Shown: positions 6,918 through 13,086 of the stretch, in pieces
How positions within the stretch are numbered: the stretch's first letter is position 1
How the letters are laid out: each line of letters begins with the position of its first letter
From: Lachnospiraceae bacterium
Lineage (GTDB): Bacteria; Bacillota; Clostridia; Lachnospirales; Lachnospiraceae
Assembly: GCA_017412265.1 (NCBI GenBank)
Contig: JAFPYK010000248.1
Span: forward strand, 1-26,080
Direction of reading: 5' to 3'
DNA: 26,080 bases
Program-made: the position numbers and the translations under genes
Notes under the pieces: model-generated
The model's input: only the letters and a program-made list of their open reading frames with translations
Database searches by the model: none
What the model was told of the DNA's origin: nothing

Positions 6918-7910
6918 ATGAAACGAGAGAGACTGCCGGTACGGCTGGACGCGTTCTGCGTGGATTCGATCTGGGCCGGAGGCAGATTAAAGGGCCAGTA
7001 TCATAAATGCACGGACCTGCCGAAGGTCGCAGAGACCTGGGAGCTGTCCTGCCATCCGCGGGGCCAGAGCGTGATCCGTGACGGCGCCTACGCGGGGCGG
7101 ACCCTGTCGGAGTACCTGGAGGAGGAAGGCCGGGAGGCCGCGGGCACGCTCTGGAAGGATGAGCGCTTCCCGCTGCTGATCAAGCTGATCGATTCGGACC
7201 GGCCGCTGTCGCTGCAGGTGCATCCGGACGACACGTACGGCTGGCGCGTGGAGGGCGAGCCGGGCAAGACGGAGGTGTGGTATGTGCTCGGCACGGAGCC
7301 CGGGGCAGAGATGATCTGCGGTTTTTCGGAGGATCTGACGAGAGAGGAGATCGCGCAGGCGATCGCGGACGGCACGATCCTCGAGAAGGTGCGGCATATT
7401 CCCGCGGCGCGCGGGGACGTCTTCTTCGTGCGGGCCGGGACGATCCACGGGATCGGCGCAGGAATCACGGTCGCGGAGATCCAGGAGAATTCGGACATCA
7501 CGTACCGGATTCACGATTACGGCAGGGTCGGCGCGGACGGAAAGCCCAGGCAGCTGCACATAGCGCAGGCTCTTGACGTGCTGGACGGACGTGCGCAGCC
7601 GGTGGAGAAGAGGCCGCGGGGCGAGACGGTGCAGATCCCCGGCGGGACGCGCACGGGGATTGTCAGCTGCGAGTATTTCACGGTCTGGCATTACGCATCG
7701 CAGGAGAGCATCGGGCTTTGTACGGGCGAGGATTCATTTGCCGCGCTGACGGTGATCGGCGGAGAAGGCGAGATCACCTGTGAAGAGAGAACGTTACCGG
7801 TACAGACGGGGGACACCGTCTTTGTACCGGCCGGAATAAAGAACTATCAGTGGAAGGGGAAGGGAGAGTTTCTGCTCACCACACTCCGGACAGATTGGAG
7901 GACAACATGA
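6918..7910 (+). CDS. manA: Mannose-6-phosphate isomerase, class I
   Basis: Zinc enzyme interconverting mannose 6-phosphate and fructose 6-phosphate in the cytosol. It carries the type I PMI cupin signature: SLQVHPDD (Gln100 and His102), KTEVWYVL (Glu119) and AGTIHGIGAG (His177) provide the four expected zinc ligands, and NSDITYRIHDYGR holds the conserved active-site arginine region. At 330 residues it is the short Gram-positive form. ATG 6918 is preferred because AGGGAG ends eight bases upstream; in-frame GTGs at 6909 and 6912 are alternatives. Its stop overlaps the start of the ROK kinase (ATGA). The same two functions sit side by side in the Bacillus subtilis glucomannan operon (gmuE fructokinase, gmuF isomerase), which supports joint use in mannose and fructose catabolism. 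Confidence 0.92.
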   Translation: MKRERLPVRLDAFCVDSIWAGGRLKGQYHKCTDLPKVAETWELSCHPRGQSVIRDGAYAGRTLSEYLEEEGREAAGTLWKDERFPLLIKLIDSDRPLSLQVHPDDTYGWRVEGEPGKTEVWYVLGTEPGAEMICGFSEDLTREEIAQAIADGTILEKVRHIPAARGDVFFVRAGTIHGIGAGITVAEIQENSDITYRIHDYGRVGADGKPRQLHIAQALDVLDGRAQPVEKRPRGETVQIPGGTRTGIVSCEYFTVWHYASQESIGLCTGEDSFAALTVIGGEGEITCEERTLPVQTGDTVFVPAGIKNYQWKGKGEFLLTTLRTDWRTT

Positions 7911-8782
7911 TTTTAGGTGCACTGGAAACCGGCGGAACCAAGATGGTATGCGCGATCGGCAATGAGAAGGGCGAGATCTTAGAGAGAGTTTCGATCCCGA
8001 CGAAGACACCGGCGGAGACGATCCCCGCCTGCATTGATTTCTTCCGCGGCAAGGGCATCGAGGCCCTGGGCATCGCGGCGTTCGGCCCGGTGGACGTCAA
8101 CCCGGCCTCGGAGACGTACGGCTATATCTTAAAGACCCCGAAGCTTGCGTGGGCCAATTACAACCTGATGGGCGCCTTCAAGGAGGTCTTCGACGTCCCG
8201 ATGGGCATTGAGTCGGACGTGAACGGCTCCTGCTTAGGTGAGGCGACCTGGGGATGCACGCAGGGGATGGACAACAGCGTCTATATCACCGTGGGCACGG
8301 GCCTCGGCGTGGGCATCATCGTCAACGGCCAGCCGCTGCACGGCATGCTGCACCCGGAAGCGGGCCATGTGCCGATGATCCGCCACCCGAAGGATAAGGA
8401 TTTCAAATGCAACTGCCCGTTCCATGAGAGCTGCATGGAAGGCCTGAGCGCCGGTCCCGCGATCGAAGCGCGCTGGGGCAAGCCGGCCAGAGAGCTTGCG
8501 GACAATCCGCTGGTCTGGGAGATTGAGGCCTACTACCTGGCTCAGGGCATCGTCGATTACATCCTGACGGTTTCGCCTCGCCGGATCGTGCTCGGCGGCG
8601 GCGTCATGCATCAGGAGCATCTGCTTCCGCTCATCAAGAAGAATGTGAAGGAGCTGCTGAATGACTATCTGCAGACGAAGGAGCTGCAGGATCTGGACAG
8701 CTACATCGTGCTGGCCAGCTTAAACGACGACCAGGGCATCATGGGCTGCTTAAAGATCGCCATGAATGCGCTCGGTGTCTGA
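7907..8782 (+). CDS. scrK: ROK-family sugar kinase, probably fructokinase
   Basis: A 291-residue ROK kinase. ALETGGTKMVCAIG (residues 5-18) is the phosphate-binding loop, ESDVNGSCLGEA contains the catalytic Asp104, TVGTGLGVGIIV is the second phosphate motif, and MLHPEAGHVPM (His154) with CNCPFHESCMEG gives the zinc site. The zinc motif has the CPxHxxC form of ROK fructokinases such as B. subtilis YdhR/GmuE rather than the CGxxGCxE form of glucokinases, so fructose to fructose 6-phosphate is the likely reaction; mannose or glucose may also be used. ATG 7907 is chosen because GGAGG lies five bases upstream; the frame is open further back into manA but without a ribosome site. The ATGA overlap couples it to manA. 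A strong terminator follows. Confidence 0.88.
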   Translation: MILGALETGGTKMVCAIGNEKGEILERVSIPTKTPAETIPACIDFFRGKGIEALGIAAFGPVDVNPASETYGYILKTPKLAWANYNLMGAFKEVFDVPMGIESDVNGSCLGEATWGCTQGMDNSVYITVGTGLGVGIIVNGQPLHGMLHPEAGHVPMIRHPKDKDFKCNCPFHESCMEGLSAGPAIEARWGKPARELADNPLVWEIEAYYLAQGIVDYILTVSPRRIVLGGGVMHQEHLLPLIKKNVKELLNDYLQTKELQDLDSYIVLASLNDDQGIMGCLKIAMNALGV

Positions 8783-8804
8783 GGAAGCATAAGTGATCAC
8801 AGAG

Positions 8805-8831
8805 GAGGGACCGCTGCGGCGGTCCCTCTTT
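8805..8831 (+). terminator. Rho-independent terminator after the esterase/manA/fructokinase operon
   Basis: GAGGGACCGC (8805-8814) pairs perfectly with GCGGTCCCTC (8819-8828) around the 4-nt loop TGCG, followed by TTT. The T-run is short but the stem is ten uninterrupted pairs. Confidence 0.78.
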
Positions 8832-8866
8832 CGCGCCGGGATGTGTATCGGGCTTATAAGTTTCTC

Positions 8867-8895
8867 TTGAATTTCCACACAAACTGTTGTAGACT
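8867..8895 (+). promoter_or_regulatory. Promoter for the small membrane protein gene
   Basis: TTGAAT (8867-8872) and TAGACT (8890-8895) are separated by 17 bp, about 60 bp upstream of the start. The preceding operon ends in a terminator 35 bp before it. Confidence 0.6.
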
Positions 8896-8956
8896 GTGAA
8901 AAGATGCTGCGGAGAGGATTCCGCGGCTACTTGATGAATGACAGGAGTGCGAAGAG

Positions 8957-9223
8957 ATGGCGAAGGTCAAGTTATCGGATGGCAATACAGCAGCAAAGAA
9001 GGAGAAGAAGAAACTGAATCTGTCCAAGAAGGCGAAGATTATCATCGGCAGTTGCGCCGCGGCTGTTCTTGTGGTGGTCTGCTCGATCTTCTTTGCCAAG
9101 GATTACAGGAAGATCGAGGCGCAGAACGCCTATACGATCACGGCTTCGGATCCTGCGACGCTGTTTGACGCGGTGCGCGATGAGGCGTACGACGCGGAGC
9201 GCGAGAAAGAGACGAAAGAATGA
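8957..9223 (+). CDS. Small single-pass membrane protein, unknown function
   Basis: An 88-residue protein I do not recognise. A lysine-rich cytoplasmic N-terminus (AAKKEKKKLNLSKKAK) is followed by one hydrophobic helix, about residues 30-47 (IIIGSCAAAVLVVVCSIFF), and a short charged C-terminal tail rich in Asp, Glu and Ala. By the positive-inside rule the tail would be outside. It could be a signal-anchor protein or a small membrane regulator; it has no lipobox (the cysteines lie inside the hydrophobic stretch without a typical signal). ATG 8957 has AGGAG nine bases upstream. It is a complete one-gene unit with its own promoter and terminator, which argues that it is a real gene. The next element downstream is 6S RNA. 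Confidence 0.72.
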   Translation: MAKVKLSDGNTAAKKEKKKLNLSKKAKIIIGSCAAAVLVVVCSIFFAKDYRKIEAQNAYTITASDPATLFDAVRDEAYDAEREKETKE

Positions 9224-9231
9224 CTGATCCG

Positions 9232-9258
9232 GGGGACTTCTGGCGAAGTCTCCTTTTT
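9232..9258 (+). terminator. Terminator after the small membrane protein gene
   Basis: GGGGACTTC (9232-9240) pairs with GAAGTCTCC (9245-9253), with one G-U pair, around a TGGC loop; five T follow directly. Confidence 0.85.
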
Positions 9259-9287
9259 ACTTTCCGGCCTGTATATGCATTTTTTTC

Positions 9288-9316
9288 TTGCATGTGCGTT
9301 ATGTGTCGGATATAAT
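9288..9316 (+). promoter_or_regulatory. Promoter of the 6S RNA gene
   Basis: TTGCAT (9288-9293) and a perfect TATAAT (9311-9316) are 17 bp apart. The expected transcript start is around 9323, just ahead of the 5' closing stem of the RNA. Confidence 0.75.
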
Positions 9317-9330
9317 AATGACAGAAAGAA

Positions 9331-9513
9331 AGTTTCCTGGGATGTTCGATAATTCCTGAGTTTTTGAACCTACATCACATAAAAGGGATTCCAATATTTA
9401 TGTATTCAATGTCAGGCCTCCTTTGCAGTGGAAGGCAGCGGTACATGTGAGGTCACCCACCTAGCTTTTTGCTAGGCGTCAAAAATCAGGAACCGGCACC
9501 TCGGGAGGATTTC
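9331..9513 (+). ncRNA. ssrS: 6S RNA (SsrS-type RNA polymerase regulator)
   Basis: A gene-free stretch that folds like 6S RNA. The ends resemble E. coli 6S RNA: CCTGGGATGTTCG at the 5' side and GGCACCTCGGGAGGATT at the 3' side, which pair as the closing stem (9333-9344 with 9497-9508, one mismatch, several G-U pairs). An inner helix joins TTCCTGA-G-TTTTTG (9353-9366) to CAAAAATCAGGAA (9480-9492) with one bulged G. CCTAGC/GCTAGG (9460-9476) forms a hairpin on the 3' side. 6S RNA mimics an open promoter and sequesters the housekeeping RNA polymerase in stationary phase. Mature ends are approximate. It lacks tmRNA, SRP RNA and RNase P landmarks. Identification rests on remembered family patterns plus pairing, not on a covariance search. 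Confidence 0.8.
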
Positions 9514-9523
9514 GGAAGCGAGT

Positions 9524-9550
9524 CCGCACGTTCCGCGTGCGGCTTGTTTT
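9524..9550 (+). terminator. Terminator after 6S RNA
   Basis: CCGCACG (9524-9530) pairs with CGTGCGG (9536-9542) around a 5-nt loop, followed by CTTGTTTT. The T-run is interrupted by G, so some readthrough into the adjacent PAP2 gene is plausible. Confidence 0.7.
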
Positions 9551-9569
9551 ATTTCAGGGGGTTGAGGAG

Positions 9570-10211
9570 ATGGATGTGATTACAAGCTGGGACCTGCAGG
9601 TCCTGATCTGGATGCAGGAGCATCTGCGGACACCGTGGCTGACATTCCTGATGAAGGGCGCGTCGATGCTCTCGAACGCGGGATGGTTCTTTATCGCGGT
9701 GACGGTGCTGCTGATCGTGCGGCCGAAGACCCGGAGGGTCGGAGCGGTCTGCGCCTGCTCGCTGATTGTCTGTGCGATCGCCTGCAATGTGATCCTGAAG
9801 CCGCTGATTGCGAGGATCCGGCCGTATGACCTGTACGGAGCGCTGGAGGCGCTCGGGCATGAGGCCGACTATTCGTTTCCGTCCGGGCACACGAACGCTG
9901 CGTTCGCGGTTTCTCTGATCCTGGTGCGGGCGTTTCGGCAAGGACGTGCGCGGTGGTTTGCCTGGGGGATGACCGCGTTGTCGGCGGTGATCGCGTTCTC
10001 CAGGATGTACCTGGGCGTGCATTATCCGACGGACGTGATCGCGGGCTTCGTGCTTCCGGCGGCGCTCTCGTCGCTGGTCTGGTACGTCCTGGTGACGAGG
10101 GAGGGCCTCGCGAGGGCCGAGAGGCGGTTTGTGAACCGGCGGGGCACGGCTGCGGGCTCAGAGGAGAAGCGCGGTGCGGAGGCTGAGGAAGCACAGGAAC
10201 CGAAGGAATGA
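9570..10211 (+). CDS. PAP2-family phosphatase (membrane lipid or undecaprenyl-pyrophosphate phosphatase)
   Basis: A 213-residue membrane protein with about five or six hydrophobic segments. The three PAP2 motifs are intact: K77-x6-RP (LKPLIARIRP), PSGH (104-107), and SR-x5-H-x3-D (Ser144, Arg145, His151, Asp155). These form the histidine phosphoenzyme site. Likely substrates are undecaprenyl pyrophosphate (BcrC type) or phosphatidic acid/phosphatidylglycerophosphate; the sequence does not decide. The C-terminal 35 residues are charged and disordered-looking (EEKRGAEAEEAQE). ATG 9570 is chosen with AGGGGG eight bases upstream; the open frame back to 9537 lies in the 6S terminator. There is no promoter between that terminator and the start. 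UppP, an unrelated enzyme for undecaprenyl pyrophosphate, is encoded at 22191. Confidence 0.86.
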   Translation: MDVITSWDLQVLIWMQEHLRTPWLTFLMKGASMLSNAGWFFIAVTVLLIVRPKTRRVGAVCACSLIVCAIACNVILKPLIARIRPYDLYGALEALGHEADYSFPSGHTNAAFAVSLILVRAFRQGRARWFAWGMTALSAVIAFSRMYLGVHYPTDVIAGFVLPAALSSLVWYVLVTREGLARAERRFVNRRGTAAGSEEKRGAEAEEAQEPKE

Positions 10212-10216
10212 CAGAA

Positions 10217-10244
10217 GGAGATGCCGGGCGGCAGCTCCTTTTTT
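10217..10244 (+). terminator. Terminator after the PAP2 gene
   Basis: GGAG-A-TGCC (10217-10225) pairs with GGCA-G-CTCC (10230-10238), with one A/G mismatch, around a GGGC loop; six T follow. Confidence 0.82.
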
Positions 10245-10250
10245 CTGTGC

Positions 10251-10279
10251 TTGACATTTGCCGGCTGTCCTGCTATAGG
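10251..10279 (+). promoter_or_regulatory. Promoter for the BMP-fusion/phosphoesterase operon
   Basis: Consensus TTGACA (10251-10256), a 17-bp spacer, then TATAGG (10274-10279) with an upstream TGC that makes an extended -10. It starts seven bases after the T-run of the previous terminator. Confidence 0.72.
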
Positions 10280-10339
10280 TAACATCAGAAAACGAAAAAT
10301 GACATCAAAACCAGGATTCGATCAGGAGGAGGAATCACA

Positions 10340-12277
10340 ATGCAGGAAAACTATCAGAAGGCCAGAAGGCTGGGAGAGCGCGAGGCGGCTCGCCGCACGG
10401 CGCTGAAGCAGAATCCGTATCTGCCGGCGCTTTCGGAGATTCTCGGGGAGAATGCGGCGGTCTCCACGATACCGGTGGGGACGTTTGAGATCCCGGCGGA
10501 CCGGATCATCGGGACCAGGACCCTGGGGCGGCAGAATGCATTTGCGGCCAATTACATGCCGCTGCTGGAGCCGGGCACGGAGTTCGCGACGAAGTGGACG
10601 AACCTCTACCACGCGCAGGAGGAGGAGGGAATCCGCGACGCGGTGAAGACTTATGAGTATCTGGGGAATTTCTATGTCCAGGAGGGCAACAAGCGTGTCT
10701 CGGTCCTGAAGTTCCTGGAGGTGCCTACGGTGCTTGCCGAGGTCATCCGGGTGCTGCCTGCGGAGTGGGAGGATAATGAGATGACCCGGGCTTACCGGGA
10801 ATTCCTGAAGTTCTATTATGTGGCTCCGACGTACGCGATCCGGCTCACGAGAGAGGGCGGATACGCGAAGATCTGCGAGGCTTTCCAGGAGACGATGAAG
10901 GAGCGCTGGCCGGTCGATAAGGTGCGCAGGCTCCGCCACGTCTGGTACCGGTTCCAGCAGATTTATAAGTCTAAGATGCCGGAGACGTCGTGGGATAAGT
11001 GCGCGGACGCGTTCCCGACGTATCTGTCGGTCTACGGGCTGGAGAGCCTTTCTTCGGATTCGGAGGAGCTTCTCGCGCAGCGTGTGGAGAAACTGAGGGA
11101 TGAGTTCGACGCCGCGGGGGCGGATATCACCGTCGTTGAGGAGCCGATCCCGGAGAAGGTGACGCCCGGACCGATCTCACTTCTGAAGAGCATCGTGACG
11201 CCCGCGAGAGCCTACACGCCGGATTATCCGATGCCGGTGGCGTTCATGTACCGTGGGAACCGGGAGACTTCCGCGTGGATCCGGCAGCACGATGAAGCAA
11301 GGGCGACGCTCTCGGAGAGTTTCGGCGGCACGGTGAGCACCTTCTTCTACGAGAATCTGGAGAACGATACCGCACTGCGCCTGGCGGTGGACGACGCCGT
11401 GGCCAGGGACGCGAAGGTCATCTTCACGGTGTCTGCGGACCTGATGGAGGAGACGGTGCGCTGCGCCCTGCATTACCCGCAGGTGCGTTTCTTAAACTGC
11501 TCGCTGAACGAGTCGCATCCCACGGTGCCGACGTATTTCGCGCGGCGCTACGAGGGAAAGTTCCTACTGGGAGCGCTGGCCGCGATCGCTGCGAGGAATC
11601 ACCGGATCGGCTATCTGGCGGACCTCCCGATCTACGGGACCGTGGCGGATATCAACGCATTTGCCATCGGGGCCTCGCTGATCGATCCGAAGGCGCGGGT
11701 CTACGTGCAGTGGCCGGCGGAGCACAACCATGACTGGAGAAAGAGCTTCAGGGAGCAGGAGGTGCTCGTGGTCTGCGGGCTCGACCGCGGGGCAAATGAG
11801 CAGGAGCAGGGCCTGTTCTGGACCGGCTGGGACGGTGAATACCGGAAGCTCGCGGACGCGAAGATCGACTGGGCAGAGTATTACCGGCGCATGATCCGCG
11901 CGATCCTGGAGGGCGGCCAGAAGAGCTTCGAGAAGTCGAGCGGGGGCCATCCGCTGAACTTCTGGTACGGGCTTTCTTCCGGCATCATCCAGGTGAAGGT
12001 GTCCGAGGACCTGCCGTACCACACGAGGAAAATGATCGCCCTGCTGTCCTCGGCGATTCTTGCCGGGACGCTTGATCCGTTCGAGGGCGAGCTGCGAAGC
12101 CAGGAGGGGATGATTCAGTCGGCGGACAGCCCGAAGCTGCCGATGAGCGAGATTATACGTATGAACTGGCTCAACGACAATGTGGTCGGAGCCATCCCGG
12201 AGACCGGTGCATTTGCGGCCTCCTCACAGTCCGTGATATCGGTGAGCGGCGTGCGCCGGGCCGATGCGGAGAAATGA
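10340..12277 (+). CDS. ParB-like N-terminal region fused to a BMP-type ligand-binding domain, cytosolic
   Basis: A 645-residue protein. Residues about 40-130 resemble a ParB/sulfiredoxin-like fold: VGTFEIPADRIIGT at the start and FYVQEGNKRVSVLKFL (111-126) near the position of the ParB GxRR-type motif. A helical middle part (about 130-260) follows. Residues about 298-590 match the BMP/PnrA purine-nucleoside-binding family (PF02608): PVAFMYRGN, FLLGALAAIAARNHRIGYLADLP, then INAFAIGASLIDPKARVYVQW. BMP proteins are normally exported lipoproteins of ABC importers. This one has no signal peptide, no lipobox cysteine, and no transporter genes beside it, so a cytosolic sensor role is more likely (inference). 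ATG 10340 follows a GGAGGAGG site. A phosphoesterase gene follows within 10 bp. The ParB-like assignment is weaker than the BMP assignment. Confidence 0.8.
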   Translation: MQENYQKARRLGEREAARRTALKQNPYLPALSEILGENAAVSTIPVGTFEIPADRIIGTRTLGRQNAFAANYMPLLEPGTEFATKWTNLYHAQEEEGIRDAVKTYEYLGNFYVQEGNKRVSVLKFLEVPTVLAEVIRVLPAEWEDNEMTRAYREFLKFYYVAPTYAIRLTREGGYAKICEAFQETMKERWPVDKVRRLRHVWYRFQQIYKSKMPETSWDKCADAFPTYLSVYGLESLSSDSEELLAQRVEKLRDEFDAAGADITVVEEPIPEKVTPGPISLLKSIVTPARAYTPDYPMPVAFMYRGNRETSAWIRQHDEARATLSESFGGTVSTFFYENLENDTALRLAVDDAVARDAKVIFTVSADLMEETVRCALHYPQVRFLNCSLNESHPTVPTYFARRYEGKFLLGALAAIAARNHRIGYLADLPIYGTVADINAFAIGASLIDPKARVYVQWPAEHNHDWRKSFREQEVLVVCGLDRGANEQEQGLFWTGWDGEYRKLADAKIDWAEYYRRMIRAILEGGQKSFEKSSGGHPLNFWYGLSSGIIQVKVSEDLPYHTRKMIALLSSAILAGTLDPFEGELRSQEGMIQSADSPKLPMSEIIRMNWLNDNVVGAIPETGAFAASSQSVISVSGVRRADAEK

Positions 12278-12287
12278 GAGCGGCGTG

Positions 12288-12941
12288 ATGAAGCTTCTGT
12301 TATTATCTGATGTGGAGGACGCATACCTCTATGATTTCTACAGTCCGGACAAGCTAAAGGACGTGGATGTGATGATTTCCTGCGGGGACCTGAAGGCGAA
12401 TTATCTCGAGTTTCTCGTGACGGTGTCCAACAAGCCTCTGCTGTATGTGAACGGGAATCATGATTCGGCGTTTAAGAAGAACCCGCCGGGCGGCTGCGAC
12501 AGCCTGGAGGACCGGGTGCTGACGGTGAAGGGGCTTCGCGTCGCGGGGCTCGGCGGCAGCATGCGCTACAACTCCGAGGGCATCTATATGTATAACGAGA
12601 AGCAGATGGAGAAGCGCGTCCGGAAGCTGAAAAAGGAGATCCGGAAGGCCGGCGGGATCGATATCCTGGTCACGCATGCGCCGATGCGGGGCTGGGGCGA
12701 CCAGGACGGACTCGCGCACCGCGGATTCGAGTGCTTCCGGGAGATTCTGGACGAGTTTCATCCGCAGCTGATGGCCTTCGGGCATGTGCACCGGGAATAC
12801 GGCGGATTCAAGAGAGAGTACATCTATTCGGACGAGACGCGCCTGATCAATGCCTGCGGCCATTATTATATGGACCTGGAGCCGGGAGAGACCGTGCCGG
12901 CACCAAAGAGCGGCCTGCTTGGCTTCCTCCGGAGAAAATGA
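12288..12941 (+). CDS. Calcineurin-like metallophosphoesterase
   Basis: A 217-residue cytosolic phosphoesterase with the block order of the family: SDVED (Asp8), SCGDLK (Gly33-Asp34), NGNHDS (56-60), VTHAP (His130) and FGHVHRE (165-171). The first block normally reads DxH; here it reads Asp-Val-Glu, so one metal ligand is changed to Glu10 or supplied elsewhere. It probably cleaves a phosphomono- or diester, possibly a nucleotide; the substrate is unknown. ATG 12288 (preceded by GTG) begins ten bases after the stop of the BMP fusion gene and has only a weak GAGAG upstream, so translational coupling is likely and the two products may act together. The frame extends to 12264, inside the upstream gene, but without a ribosome site. 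A terminator follows. Confidence 0.86.
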   Translation: MKLLLLSDVEDAYLYDFYSPDKLKDVDVMISCGDLKANYLEFLVTVSNKPLLYVNGNHDSAFKKNPPGGCDSLEDRVLTVKGLRVAGLGGSMRYNSEGIYMYNEKQMEKRVRKLKKEIRKAGGIDILVTHAPMRGWGDQDGLAHRGFECFREILDEFHPQLMAFGHVHREYGGFKREYIYSDETRLINACGHYYMDLEPGETVPAPKSGLLGFLRRK

Positions 12942-12981
12942 TCTCTGCGGATTCATGAAAATTTCATAAGTCACAAGGAAG

Positions 12982-13010
12982 GGAAGGGCCGCTGAGGCTC
13001 TTCCTTTTTT
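12982..13010 (+). terminator. Terminator after the phosphoesterase gene
   Basis: GGAAGGGCC (12982-12990) pairs with GGCTCTTCC (12996-13004), with one G-U pair, around GCTGA; six T follow. Confidence 0.88.
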
Positions 13011-13023
13011 CGCGGCTTTGTTC

Positions 13024-13029
13024 TATAAT
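13024..13029 (+). promoter_or_regulatory. Candidate -10 element for ftsH
   Basis: A perfect TATAAT stands about 58 bp before the ftsH start and 14 bp after the previous terminator. At 17 bp upstream there is only TTCCTT, a poor -35 that lies inside the terminator, so an activator or another sigma contact may be needed, or the true promoter lies elsewhere. Confidence 0.4.
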
Positions 13030-13086
13030 GGACTATGTATTTGCAGACAGCCGGACCGTATGGGGGACCGGCACGGAGGAGTTAAC

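Noticed and set aside
9323..9550. tmRNA, SRP RNA or RNase P RNA as identity of the noncoding RNA
   Set aside because: There is no tRNA-like end or tag frame, no SRP Alu/GNAR hairpin signature, and no RNase P conserved core; the ends and the long rod fit 6S RNA.
10340..10420. Possible signal peptide on the BMP-domain protein
   Set aside because: The N-terminus is hydrophilic and charged with no hydrophobic core and no cysteine at a lipobox position.
13018..13086. N-terminal extension of FtsH from a TTG
   Set aside because: It contains the -10-like TATAAT and no ribosome site; GTG 13087 has a strong GGAGGAG.
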